A stretch of DNA of 21,179 nt from an uncultured Anaerotruncus sp. (GTDB lineage: Bacteria; Bacillota; Clostridia; Oscillospirales; Ruminococcaceae): NCBI RefSeq assembly GCF_902490045.1, contig NZ_CABUCJ010000036.1, positions 1-21,179 on the forward strand, written 5' to 3'. Shown piece after piece: positions 1 to 7,587 of this stretch. A model generated the notes under the pieces. The model worked only from the letters and a program-made list of their open reading frames with translations, searched no databases and was not told the DNA's origin. The translations under genes and the position numbers were made by a program. Positions within the stretch are counted from its first letter, which is position 1; each line of letters opens with the position of its first letter.

Positions 1-1996
1 GATCGTCGGGGTCCGTCTGATCATCGGGGTCCTGCTGATCATCGGGGTCCGTCTGATCGTCGGGGTCCTGCTGGTCGTCGGGGTCCTGCTGATCTTCGAG
101 GTCCTTCAAATCTTCGGTAGCATCTTCTTCTTCGCTGTCCTGACTGCGCAGTTTTTTGAGTTTGGCGTTGAGCTCGTCGATTTGTTCGGCGAGATCGCGG
201 TAGTCCTCCAAATCGTCGTTGATTTCGTCGATGTCGGCATAGACGCCGTCCCTGATCAGCGCGGCTTTGAGCGCGTCGATCTCCTGCTGGAGGGAGGCGT
301 CGGGCGCTTCCTCCGCGACGGTCTCCGCGGACATCAGGCTGATCATGTTGTGCGCGGCTTCCCTGGGTTCGGAGGAGACGGAGAAGCTGTCAAAGCGATA
401 GCCGCTGAAGCTGTCGATCGCATCGGACAGGTCGACCGGGCCGGCAACGGAGGGTGCGTCCATGGTGGACGTGATATCAGCCTTGCCGTCCGAGAAGGTA
501 TAGACAAGGTTGATCACGTTGTCGCCCGGCTCCGGCGGGGTGACGCCCTTTTCCGTCCACTTGGCGTGGAGGGTGATGCTTTCGGTGACGGTATCGGAAC
601 CGAAGTTCCATTTGTTTTGGAAGGTACCGTCGTCCGTGTACCAACCGTCGAAGTCGAAGCCCTCTCTGGTGGGGTCGGCCGGTTTCGAGACTGTGCCGCC
701 CGAGGTCACATCATTGATGGAATCCACATCAGAGCCACCGTTGCTGTCGAAGGTGACGGTATAGGTTTCAACGGGCGACTGTTTCGGAGTTGCGGTGTAG
801 TAAGCCCCAACAATGGAATCCCCATTAATCAAAATGGGCGAATTTTCCAGTTTCCCTCCGAGATGTCCGTTCCCACTTTCCCATTCCAACGTTTGGAATT
901 TATAGTCATAATTCTCGTAGTCAAAACTGTCTTTATTTACTGCGGGCAGAGAGTCGAACCGATATCCGGCGGGAGAAGATACATCGTACGGCCCATAAGT
1001 TGAGGAATTCCCGGTATAACGATTATTCACATAGGTTTTGACCGTCAGATTGGCAGTCGCAGGGGTGTCTGGCTTTTTCTCCGCATGATAGTTTGCCTTG
1101 ATGGTCGCGGCGGCCGCACCGGTGGTATAGGTGGTGGATTCCGATTTGGCGTTGCCAAATTGTCCGGTGCCGCCGGTCCATCCGGTGAAGGTATAATTGT
1201 ACGCCGGGTCCTTGGTGAAGCTGGCGGGAGCAATCGAGACGGACTTCCCGCTTGCATGGCTACCGCCGCCCGTGCCGCCGCCGACCTTCGCATTATCCAC
1301 GTAGGTTTCGACGGTTAGCTGATAAGTCTGCGGAGTTTCCTTCTGCCATACCGCATAGAACGTCGGGTAAGCGTTATTGCTCAGGGTATAGGAAGCGCCG
1401 GATGCATAGTCTACGGTGTTGGTGCTACCGGAGGAAATCGACCAACCCAAAAATTCATACCCGTCACGAGCGGGTTTATTGCCGCTGAGCGTGATGGAAG
1501 AGCTGGTCGTACTTCCAGACTGAGCAGACGGCATACCAGTAACAGTGAAATCCGAACAGTTTTTATCGTAAGTAATACGATAAGTTACCTGTTTTTTCAC
1601 CATATAATAAACCGTATATCCATTACTCGTTACGTAAGTACCTGAGAAAGTCTTAAACTTATTATTTGATTCGATATTTGGCAGTGTATTTTTACCGGGA
1701 GTCTGCGACCAAGTAATCCCTATAAACTGGTAGCCGTTGTCGTTGAATTGAATTTGATTTTTTACGGTGTTAAAAGAAGGAGCTTCAATCCAGTTGTTTA
1801 CATTGGATGAAACGCTATAATCCTTAGAATAAGTTCCGGATGCATAAGTATAACCTGTATTCAAAGAATCGTCCAGAATAAAAACTCTGAAATTTATTGT
1901 CCAAGTTTTATTGGCCGCCAGCGCGCTCACCGGCACGAGCGTGAGCACGAGTAGGGCCGCGATGAGGGCTGCCAAAAGTTTCTTCATGTTGCGCAT
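1..1996 (-). CDS. Secreted InlB-repeat (Listeria-Bacteroides repeat) surface protein, C-terminus beyond left edge
   Basis: About 665 codons are present and the frame stays open to the window edge, so the C-terminus is missing. The start at 1996 follows GGAGGAGAAG (2010-2001); a second ATG lies at 1987. Residues 1-27 form a signal peptide (MRNMKK, a hydrophobic core, then SALA before ANK). A first InlB-type module spans about 135-219 (YRITYDKN to FYAVWQ). Two related modules begin with LTVETYVDN (about 227) and LTVKTYVNN (about 316). A classic repeat spans about 410-483 (VTFDSNGG, FDGWYTDDG, LHAKWTEKG). A charged region that looks like coiled coil (about 566-635) leads into Q(Q/T)DPDD repeats. 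Repeats of this family occur in cell-surface and adhesion proteins of Firmicutes. The first 500 bases of the gene are clearly AT-richer than the rest. The export call is firm; the binding partner is unknown. Confidence 0.85.
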   Translation of the reverse strand, partial: MRNMKKLLAALIAALLVLTLVPVSALAANKTWTINFRVFILDDSLNTGYTYASGTYSKDYSVSSNVNNWIEAPSFNTVKNQIQFNDNGYQFIGITWSQTPGKNTLPNIESNNKFKTFSGTYVTSNGYTVYYMVKKQVTYRITYDKNCSDFTVTGMPSAQSGSTTSSSITLSGNKPARDGYEFLGWSISSGSTNTVDYASGASYTLSNNAYPTFYAVWQKETPQTYQLTVETYVDNAKVGGGTGGGSHASGKSVSIAPASFTKDPAYNYTFTGWTGGTGQFGNAKSESTTYTTGAAAATIKANYHAEKKPDTPATANLTVKTYVNNRYTGNSSTYGPYDVSSPAGYRFDSLPAVNKDSFDYENYDYKFQTLEWESGNGHLGGKLENSPILINGDSIVGAYYTATPKQSPVETYTVTFDSNGGSDVDSINDVTSGGTVSKPADPTREGFDFDGWYTDDGTFQNKWNFGSDTVTESITLHAKWTEKGVTPPEPGDNVINLVYTFSDGKADITSTMDAPSVAGPVDLSDAIDSFSGYRFDSFSVSSEPREAAHNMISLMSAETVAEEAPDASLQQEIDALKAALIRDGVYADIDEINDDLEDYRDLAEQIDELNAKLKKLRSQDSEEEDATEDLKDLEDQQDPDDQQDPDDQTDPDDQQDPDDQTDPDD
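2..91 (-). repeat. 18-bp tandem repeat encoding Q(Q/T)DPDD hexapeptides
   Basis: Five consecutive 18-base units encode QQDPDD, QQDPDD, QTDPDD, QQDPDD and QTDPDD in the minus-strand surface protein. The array runs off the left edge, so the copy number is unknown. Such acidic Asp/Pro-rich low-complexity segments usually act as stalks or linkers and may bind calcium (inference). Confidence 0.9.
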
Positions 1997-1997
1997 C

Positions 1998-2252
1998 TTA
2001 CTTCTCCTCCTGTATCCGCGCCGGAATGGTTCCGGCGTCGGCGTCGTTCCAGCCCGCGAGAACCTCTTCGCCCGGGGCCTGCGCGTCGAGCGCGCTGTCC
2101 ATCAGTTGTATGAGTTCCAGCGTGCTTCGGAACCGCTGGGTCTTTTTCTGGTCGAGCCACTGGATACTGCCCTGCCAGGTGGCGTTCTGCCGGAACTGCA
2201 CCTGAATGAGGAACGAAGCCGGGGTCGTCGGCATCCCCGCAGAATCGCTCAT
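1998..2252 (-). CDS. Conserved 84-residue protein of unknown function, translationally coupled to the InlB-repeat protein
   Basis: This small cytoplasmic-looking protein has no signal peptide or membrane segment. Its core, containing VQFRQNATWQG, IQWLDQKK and FRSTLELI, resembles a recurring uncharacterised small-protein family that I recall from gut Clostridia; the function is not known to me. The ATG at 2252 follows AGGAAGGG about 12 bases upstream. Its TAA (2000-1998) ends one base before the ATG of the surface-protein gene, and the ribosome site of that gene lies inside its last codons, so the two are almost certainly co-translated. The tail from about residue 55 (Ala/Gly/Glu-rich) looks less conserved. 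Real gene: likely, from the coupling and family resemblance. Confidence 0.75.
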   Translation of the reverse strand: MSDSAGMPTTPASFLIQVQFRQNATWQGSIQWLDQKKTQRFRSTLELIQLMDSALDAQAPGEEVLAGWNDADAGTIPARIQEEK

Positions 2253-2490
2253 TTTTTGCCCACACCCTTCCTGTTATTTCCGCGGGGTTTGTCTCACTTA
2301 CAAAACACCCAGCTTTTGGTATTGGTAACACCCAAAATATAGCACTCGGTAATCTCACGCCAGTAACAGAATAGAAATTAATCTAATTTGTGACAGAAAT
2401 TTTACATTTCTTCCAAGAAAATCGATAATTTTCGTTTTTCAATATCAGTGGGATGGGGAGGGCAGGTCACGAATATCATCTAGTTATATA
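2253..2490 (-). promoter_or_regulatory. AT-rich leader/promoter region of the surface-protein operon, no gene seen
   Basis: This stretch has no convincing ORF on either strand and is much more AT-rich than its surroundings. Read on the minus strand it should hold the promoter for the 84-residue gene. The best candidates are weak: CTGTCA, a 17-base gap and TATTCT, or a TATATT box nearer the gene. Two copies of TGGGTGTT (complement of 2304-2311 and 2327-2334) lie between these boxes and the start codon, 23 bases apart. With the following hairpin and promoter, this fills the gap up to the exporter gene at 2603. Confidence 0.35.
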
Positions 2491-2523
2491 AAAAAGAGGT
2501 CCCGCTGTGCGGGACCTCTTTTT
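2491..2523. terminator. Intrinsic terminator or insulating hairpin between divergent units
   Basis: Perfect 15-base arms (2491-2505 and 2509-2523) enclose a TGT loop. The arms run from A5 to T5, so the hairpin can terminate in both directions. No gene in the window ends here, since the flanking operons diverge, so it may insulate the two promoter regions. Confidence 0.75.
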
Positions 2524-2533
2524 CGCCGCGCCA

Positions 2534-2562
2534 TTGTCTGCGCGGGGGAACTATGGTATACT
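2534..2562 (+). promoter_or_regulatory. Sigma-A type promoter for the split ThrE exporter genes
   Basis: TTGTCT (2534-2539), a 17-base spacer and TATACT (2557-2562) give a good vegetative promoter. Transcription would start near 2569, leaving a leader of about 34 bases before the TTG start at 2603. Confidence 0.65.
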
Positions 2563-2602
2563 GTTACGGGATTTTGCAGTTCGGTACGGAAGGGGAAGGG
2601 CC

Positions 2603-3358
2603 TTGGACTACAACGAACTTTTGCACGTCTCGGCGGACGTGGGCAGCGAGCTGCTCGAGAGCGGCGCGGAGACCTACCGCGTGGAGGAATCGGTCTACCG
2701 GCTGGTGCGCGCCTACGGGGCGCGGGAGGCGAACGTCTTCGCGGTGCCGACCTGCATCATCGTGTCGATCACGCTCGGGGACGGCAGCACGGTCAGCAAG
2801 ACCCGCCGCATCTATGCGCGCGGCACCAACCTCGACCGAATCGATCTCTTAAACGCCCTCTGCCGGCGCATCTGCCGGGGGGAGGTCCCGCTGGAGGAGG
2901 CGTACGGCGAGCTGGAGGCGATCCGCCGGCTGGGCGGTTCCCCGCCCGCGCGGCGGTGCGCGGGGTATGTGCTGATCGCGTTTGCGTTCGCCCTGTTTTT
3001 CGGTGGGACGCTCGCGGACGCGGGCTGCGCGGCCGTCATCGGGCTGGCGGTGTTCTTCGTCGTGTTCGCGCTCGAGCGCTGGAAGGCTAACGCCGTCTTC
3101 GTCAACATCATCGCCAGCGGCGTCACGATGATGCTCGCGGTGGCCGCCGTGGGGCTGGGACTGGGGCGGAACATCGACAAGATGGTCATCGGCGTGCTCA
3201 TGAACCTCGTCCCGGGCGTGGCGATCACCAATGCGATGCGGGATATCATGGCGGGGGACTACCTTGCCGGACAGGCCCGCCTCACCGAGGCGCTGCTCAC
3301 CGCCGCGGCGATGGCGCTCGGCGCGGGCGCCGCGCTGACCGTCGCGCGGATGCTGTAG
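2603..3358 (+). CDS. Threonine/serine exporter (ThrE) family, N-terminal half (DUF1212 type)
   Basis: A 251-residue protein. I start it at TTG 2603 because AGGGG (2591-2595) sits 7 bases upstream and a good promoter lies just before it. The in-frame ATG at 2507 lies inside a terminator hairpin and upstream of that promoter. Residues 1-110 are the cytoplasmic domain (VSADVGSELLESGAETYRVE, then FAVPTCIIVSI). From about residue 115 there are roughly five membrane helices, including RCAGYVLIAFAFALFFGG and the conserved LVPGVAITNAMRDI. The family exports threonine or serine by proton antiport. In many Firmicutes and in E. coli YjjP/YjjB the transporter is split; the gene 13 bases downstream supplies the other half. 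Substrate inferred from family only. Confidence 0.87.
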   Translation: MDYNELLHVSADVGSELLESGAETYRVEESVYRLVRAYGAREANVFAVPTCIIVSITLGDGSTVSKTRRIYARGTNLDRIDLLNALCRRICRGEVPLEEAYGELEAIRRLGGSPPARRCAGYVLIAFAFALFFGGTLADAGCAAVIGLAVFFVVFALERWKANAVFVNIIASGVTMMLAVAAVGLGLGRNIDKMVIGVLMNLVPGVAITNAMRDIMAGDYLAGQARLTEALLTAAAMALGAGAALTVARML

Positions 3359-3371
3359 GGAGGAAATTTTG

Positions 3372-3827
3372 ATGGAACTGTTTCTGCCCTGCCTCTACTC
3401 CTTCATGGGGTGCGTCGGCTACTGTCTGGTCTTCAACATCCGCATGCGCAAGCGGATGCTCCTGCTCGCGTCGCTCGGCGGCGCGGTCGGATGGTGCGTC
3501 TACCTGCTCTGCGGCTGGCTCCAGAACGACATCACCCAGTCGTTCGCCGCGATTCTCGCGGTCGCCGCCTATTCCGAGATCATGGCGCGCCTCCAGAAAT
3601 CCCCCGCCACCGTCTACCTCATCGTGGGGCTGATTCCGCTGGTGCCGGGCGGCGGCATCTACTACACGATGGAATACTGCATCAACGGCGACATGATGAA
3701 CTTCATGAACACCGGAATCCACACGCTGGGCATCGCGGGAGCGCTGGCAATCGGCATCCTACTCGTCTCCGCCTGCGTGCGGATTCTCAACAACATCCAG
3801 CGCCGAAAGCGCCGGGAGACGGCATAA
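3372..3827 (+). CDS. Threonine/serine exporter (ThrE) family, C-terminal half (DUF3815 type)
   Basis: A 151-residue membrane protein with about four or five helices. It contains the family hallmark LVPGGGIYYTMEYCINGD near residues 92-109 and ends with a basic cytoplasmic tail (IQRRKRRETA). GGGAGG lies 8 bases before ATG 3372; the TTG codon just before it (3369) is a less likely start. It follows the N-terminal half by 13 bases and shares its promoter, so the two should be made together and assemble into one exporter, as YjjP and YjjB do. A bidirectional terminator overlaps its stop codon. Confidence 0.87.
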   Translation: MELFLPCLYSFMGCVGYCLVFNIRMRKRMLLLASLGGAVGWCVYLLCGWLQNDITQSFAAILAVAAYSEIMARLQKSPATVYLIVGLIPLVPGGGIYYTMEYCINGDMMNFMNTGIHTLGIAGALAIGILLVSACVRILNNIQRRKRRETA

Positions 3828-3865
3828 AAAGGAAGGGCGCGGCCACGGCCGCGCCCTTCCTTTTT
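3826..3865. terminator. Bidirectional intrinsic terminator between convergent exporter and PqqD-like genes
   Basis: The 19-base arms 3826-3844 and 3847-3865 are perfect complements with A5 and T5 flanks. It overlaps the stop codons of both convergent genes, so each transcript ends with a GC-rich stem and a U run. Confidence 0.9.
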
Positions 3866-4220
3866 ATGCGTTTGTCCGCCAGCGGATGAACCGGTATTCC
3901 CGCAGCAGCTCGATAAACCGCACGAGGCGCGGGTAGAGCGGTGCGGCCTCCTCCCCGAACCGCGCTTCCAGCAGCACGCCGATCTCCCCGACCGGGCGAA
4001 TGCCGTCGATCTGGAGCCACACGAAGCTGCCCTGCCGGTCGAGGTCGATCCTGCTTGCCGCGGGCCGCCCGAAGCACCGCTGCGCCATGCGGTTAAAAAG
4101 CCCCCGGTGCGCGGCGGTCAGCGTGACGAGCCCCGGCTCCCGCTCCCTCCAGGGCAGCCCGGGGTCGCGCAGCGGCACGAGGTCGAGATAGTTGCGGGAG
4201 CGGCGTTCACGCCCCGTCAT
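3864..4220 (-). CDS. PqqD-like (RRE-fold) small protein partnered with the OPT transporter
   Basis: A 118-residue protein. Its second half (FVWLQIDGIRPVGEIGVLLEARFG, then RLVRFIELLREYRFIRW) fits the PqqD family: an F-x-W-x-x-I-D-G strand turn followed by helices ending in a three-element winged-helix-like RRE fold that binds peptide leaders in RiPP pathways. The N-terminal 50 residues are basic and aromatic. The ATG at 4220 overlaps the end of the OPT gene by 14 bases, so it is translationally coupled. No RiPP precursor or radical-SAM maturase is adjacent, so a role in peptide capture or in regulating the transporter is inference. It is the last gene of the operon and its stop lies in the terminator. 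Confidence 0.75.
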   Translation of the reverse strand: MTGRERRSRNYLDLVPLRDPGLPWREREPGLVTLTAAHRGLFNRMAQRCFGRPAASRIDLDRQGSFVWLQIDGIRPVGEIGVLLEARFGEEAAPLYPRLVRFIELLREYRFIRWRTNA

Positions 4221-6141
4221 GGCGGTTGCGGAGGGCCGCGCCCAGCAGGGAGAGGATGAGCAGGCCGAAGGCCGCGAGGGAGAGCAGGGCCGCCCAACCG
4301 CCGAGCCCGGACGTCAGGCGGGAGAGGTCGATGGCGCCGCCCAGGCTGACCGATTCGCCGGCGGCGTCCTTCCCGACCGGGATGATGGCGAAGACGGCCA
4401 GCAGGATGCCGATGAGCCCTTCGCCCGCGATCATGCCGGAGGTGTAGAGGACGCCGCGTTCGATCGTGTCCTTCCGCGCCTCTTCGGAGCGGCACCGGCG
4501 TTTTTCAAACCACAGGCGGACGAGCCCGCCCGTCATGATCGGGACGGAGAGATGGATGGGCAGGTAGATGCCCACCGCGAAGGGGAGCACGGGGATGCGC
4601 AGGATTTCGGCGGCGACGCCGATGCCCGCGCCCGCGAAGACGAGGGTCCAGGGGAGATTCCCCTCCATGACTCCCTCGACGACCATCTTCATGAGCATCG
4701 CCTGGGGGGCGGGCAGCTCGGTGGAGCCGTAGCCCCATGCCATATCGAGCAGGTAGAGCACGCCGCCGATCGCGATCGCGGCGGCGGCCACGCCCACCAG
4801 CTCGCCGAGCTGCTGCTTGCGCGGCGTTGCGCCGAGGATATAGCCGGTCTTGAGGTCCTGGGAGGTGTCTCCCGCGATCGCGGCGATGATGCAGATGACC
4901 GAGCCGATCGCGATCGCGCCCATCATGCCGCCCTGTCCGGCGCTGCCGGTGGATTTGAGGAGCATCGTGCAGAAGAGCAGCGTGGCGATCGCCATGCCCG
5001 AGACGGGGTTGTTGCTCGAGCCGACAAGCCCCACCAGCCTGGAGGAGACGGTCGCGAAGAAGAACCCGAACACCGCGATGCACACCGCGCCGAGCAGCGT
5101 GACGGGAATGGGCGGGAAGAGCCAGATGAAGACGATGGTGGCGAGCACGAGCGCGCCGATGATTCCCATCGGCAGGTCGCGGTCGGTGCGCAGGCCGGTG
5201 CCCTTTCCGCCGCCGTAGCCCTTGACCGCCTGCCCGAAGGTGCGCGCGATGAGCGGCAGGGACTTGACGAGGCTGAGGATGCCGCCCGCGGCGACCGCCC
5301 CCGCGCCGATATACTTGATATAGCTGTTCCAGATGTCGGTGGACGCCATTTCGGAGATCGGCTTGAGCCCGGGGAAGAGCAGGGCGCCCCCGCCGAAGAG
5401 GGCGATGAGGGGCATGAGCACGAGCCAGCTTACAACGCCGCCCGCCATCATATAGGAGGCGATCCGCGGCCCGCAGATGTAGCCGACGCCGAGCAGCGCG
5501 GGCAGCACGTCGACCCCGACGCCCGACCCGCGGTAGCCGCCGATCTCATAGTGCACCTCGCTGGGGAAGAGCTTGAGCCCGTCCGCGATGAATTTGTAGA
5601 GCGCGGCGAGGCCCAGCCCGGCGAAGACGGTGCCCGCCTTGGAGCCGCCCTGCTCGCCCGCGAGCAGGACCTCGGCGCAGGCGGTGCCCTCGGGATAGGG
5701 GAGCACGCCGTGCTCCCGGACGATGAGCGCCTTGCGCAGCGGCACCATGAAGAGCACGCCGAGCACGCCGCCGCACAGCGCGATCATCGAGATTTCCACG
5801 AGGGAGGGCGCGCTGCCGCCCCACTCCTTCATCCACATGAACATGGCGGGCAGGGTAAAGATCGCGCCGGCGGCGACCGATTCGCCCGCCGAGCCGATCG
5901 TCTGGACCATGTTGTTTTCAAGGATGGAATCCCGCCGCAGCAGCACGCGGATGATTCCCATCGAGATGACCGCCGCGGGGATCGAGGCGGACACGGTCAT
6001 GCCGACGCGCAGCCCGAGATAGGCGTTCGCGCCGCCGAAGAGCACCGCCAGCAGGCAGCCGAGCAGCAGCGAGACGACGGTGAACTCGGGCGCGACCCGG
6101 TCGGCGGGCACAAAGGGTTTGAAATCCGGTTTTTCTTCCAT
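4207..6141 (-). CDS. OPT family oligopeptide transporter
   Basis: A 644-residue polytopic protein with about 14-16 membrane helices. The N-terminal block (LFGGANAYLGLRVGMTVSAS), the segment REHGVLPYPEGTACAEVL and the central SSNNPVSGMAIATLL are diagnostic of the OPT (oligopeptide/YSL) family. These proteins use the proton gradient to import oligopeptides or metal chelates. The ATG at 6141 has AGGAAGGGG 7 bases upstream, but that ribosome site is one arm of an 11-base stem (see the element at 6143-6230). The gene lies 98 bases after a dipeptidase on the same strand and overlaps a PqqD-like gene by 14 bases, which favours peptide import and breakdown over metal uptake. The function class is firm and the substrate uncertain. 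Confidence 0.9.
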   Translation of the reverse strand: MEEKPDFKPFVPADRVAPEFTVVSLLLGCLLAVLFGGANAYLGLRVGMTVSASIPAAVISMGIIRVLLRRDSILENNMVQTIGSAGESVAAGAIFTLPAMFMWMKEWGGSAPSLVEISMIALCGGVLGVLFMVPLRKALIVREHGVLPYPEGTACAEVLLAGEQGGSKAGTVFAGLGLAALYKFIADGLKLFPSEVHYEIGGYRGSGVGVDVLPALLGVGYICGPRIASYMMAGGVVSWLVLMPLIALFGGGALLFPGLKPISEMASTDIWNSYIKYIGAGAVAAGGILSLVKSLPLIARTFGQAVKGYGGGKGTGLRTDRDLPMGIIGALVLATIVFIWLFPPIPVTLLGAVCIAVFGFFFATVSSRLVGLVGSSNNPVSGMAIATLLFCTMLLKSTGSAGQGGMMGAIAIGSVICIIAAIAGDTSQDLKTGYILGATPRKQQLGELVGVAAAAIAIGGVLYLLDMAWGYGSTELPAPQAMLMKMVVEGVMEGNLPWTLVFAGAGIGVAAEILRIPVLPFAVGIYLPIHLSVPIMTGGLVRLWFEKRRCRSEEARKDTIERGVLYTSGMIAGEGLIGILLAVFAIIPVGKDAAGESVSLGGAIDLSRLTSGLGGWAALLSLAAFGLLILSLLGAALRNRHDGA

Positions 6142-6142
6142 G

Positions 6143-6230
6143 AAAAAACCCCTTCCTGATTGGATACGCCCCCGCGAAAACGCAGGGGGGAACGGGGCCG
6201 TCCGCCCCGCCGTACACAGTCAGGAAGGGG
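6143..6230 (-). promoter_or_regulatory. Terminator-like cloverleaf RNA element whose stem contains the OPT ribosome site
   Basis: In minus-strand RNA, CCCCTTCCTGA (6230-6220) is perfectly complementary to TCAGGAAGGGG (6159-6149). The second arm is the ribosome site of the OPT gene and is followed at once by six U (6148-6143), then C and the ATG. Between the arms are two further hairpins: CGGGGC with GCCCCG (6209-6204 and 6198-6193) and CCCCCTGCG/CGCGGGGG around UUUU (about 6189-6169). The result is a three-way-junction shape ending in a U run. It could terminate the dipeptidase transcript and hide the OPT start site, giving separate control of the two genes. No known riboswitch class was recognised. 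Confidence 0.6.
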
Positions 6231-6239
6231 AAGACAGCC

Positions 6240-7505
6240 TTACAGCGCCTCGATCGCGTTCGCGAGGATCTGGTGGTTTTTCCAGATCGACTCGAGCGCC
6301 CAGTTTTCATTGGTCTTGTGGTAGGTGACCTCCTCGCCGGGGAAGAGCGCGCCGAACGCCACCGCGTTCTTGAAGGCGCGCGCGTAGGTGCCGCCGCCCG
6401 TCGAGACGGGCGGGTCGTCCCGGCCGGTGCATTCCTTGTAGACCGCCTGCAGGGTGGTCACAAGGGGGGAGTCCTTCTCCACGTAGAGGGGGGGCTGGAA
6501 GAACTCGTTCTCCACCGAGAAGCCGAACGGCGCGACGGCCTTTGCGAGCGCCTCCACCACCTGCGCGTCGGTGAAGGTCACCGGCACGCGGATGTCGCAT
6601 TTGAGCTCCGCGGAACGGGCGTCCACCTTGGCGATCGAGGGATTCACCGTTAGTCTGCCCGAAGGCTCGTCGGAAAATGCGACGCCGAATTTTTCGGGGC
6701 CCGCGTTTTCCATAAGCCGGAGGAAGGGATGGTCGATCCCCTTGGCGCGCAGCTCGTCGCAGAGCTTCACAAGAGCGTTGACGCCGAGATGGGGGGCCAT
6801 CGCGTGGGACGCCCTGCCCGCCGCCTCGTAATGGACGCCGCCGGCCTCCGCTTCCGCGTGGGCGGGCACGACGTTGTAGGCGTTCGGGCAGGAGATCTCA
6901 AGGGGCTTCACACCCTCGTCGAGCGCGCGGAAGAGGCGGACGTGCAGGATGCCCTTTTCCGCGTAGGTGACGGGGTATTCGGAGTCGGGGGTGAAGGCGC
7001 AGTCAGGGGCCTCCTCGGTTTTGTGGTAGCGGGCCATGCACCGCCAGTCGCCCGCCTCCTCGTCGCCGCCGAGGATGAGGCGCACCCGCTTGCCGGGCGC
7101 GAGGCCGCTGTCCGCGACCGCCTTCATCGCGTAGAGGGCGGTCATGGCGGGGCCCTTGTCGTCGCAGGCGCCGCGCCCGTAGAGGCGGCCGTCGATCACG
7201 GTGCCGTCGAAGGGAGGGGCGAGCCAGCCGTCCTCCTCGACGGGGACGGTGTCCACGTGGGCGATGATGCCGACGAGCCGGCTTCCCTCGCCCATCTCGA
7301 TCCAGCCGCAGTAGCCGTCGAGGTTTTTGGTGCGGAAGCCGAATTTCCGGCCGAGCGCCAGCATGTATTCGAGCGCGTCGTTGACGCCCCTGCCGAGCGG
7401 CGCGTCGTCGGTGACGGGGCCGCAGCCGCCGTTGACGCTTTTGATCTGCAGCAGTCCGCGCAGGTCGGCGAGGAACTGTTCTTCATTCAGCGGATAATGT
7501 TTCAT
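6240..7505 (-). CDS. M20 family metallo-dipeptidase (Sapep/PepV type)
   Basis: A 421-residue cytoplasmic enzyme expected to cleave dipeptides with two zinc or manganese ions. The ATG at 7505 follows AAAAGGAG by 7 bases. Visible ligands and catalytic residues are H83 and D85 (AHVDTVP), D115 (GACDDKG), E149/E150 (GGDEEAGDW), an aspartate near 173 (TPDSEYPV) and the C-terminal histidine in VTYHKTNENW. A lid domain (about 190-330) interrupts the catalytic domain, as in PepV and Sapep. The GDEEAGDW and DSEYPVTYAEKG motifs separate this group from ArgE/DapE. It is first in an operon with an OPT transporter, fitting intracellular digestion of imported peptides. Confidence 0.9.
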   Translation of the reverse strand: MKHYPLNEEQFLADLRGLLQIKSVNGGCGPVTDDAPLGRGVNDALEYMLALGRKFGFRTKNLDGYCGWIEMGEGSRLVGIIAHVDTVPVEEDGWLAPPFDGTVIDGRLYGRGACDDKGPAMTALYAMKAVADSGLAPGKRVRLILGGDEEAGDWRCMARYHKTEEAPDCAFTPDSEYPVTYAEKGILHVRLFRALDEGVKPLEISCPNAYNVVPAHAEAEAGGVHYEAAGRASHAMAPHLGVNALVKLCDELRAKGIDHPFLRLMENAGPEKFGVAFSDEPSGRLTVNPSIAKVDARSAELKCDIRVPVTFTDAQVVEALAKAVAPFGFSVENEFFQPPLYVEKDSPLVTTLQAVYKECTGRDDPPVSTGGGTYARAFKNAVAFGALFPGEEVTYHKTNENWALESIWKNHQILANAIEAL

Positions 7506-7553
7506 GTCCAGGCTCCTTTTGTTGGGATATTGATAGGGTTGCCGTACTTTCCT

Positions 7554-7562
7554 AGAATATCA
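7554..7562 (-). promoter_or_regulatory. Extended -10 promoter for the dipeptidase operon
   Basis: On the minus strand TGATATTCT (7562-7554) matches an extended -10 (TGn plus TATTCT). No good -35 box is seen (TGGAAA at 17-base spacing is weak). It lies about 50 bases before the dipeptidase start, back to back with the acetyltransferase promoter. Confidence 0.4.
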
Positions 7563-7587
7563 CAAACCCTTCCGCATTTCCAGCCGC

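Noticed and set aside
1..91. A CRISPR-like array
   Set aside because: The units are contiguous, without spacers, and encode an in-frame hexapeptide repeat of the surface protein.
182..1003. Plus-strand open frame of 273 codons across the surface-protein gene
   Set aside because: The minus strand encodes a continuous signal peptide plus InlB repeats; the plus frame has no recognisable domain and no ribosome site.
2507..2602. Upstream ATG start for the ThrE N-terminal half
   Set aside because: That ATG lies inside a perfect terminator hairpin and upstream of a good promoter; the TTG at 2603 has a proper ribosome site and the normal family N-terminus.
4192..6159. A 655-codon plus-strand open frame opposite the OPT gene
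   Set aside because: Its product is a low-complexity, Asp/Glu/Arg/His-rich string with no family features. It is the antisense of a clear membrane protein in GC-rich DNA.
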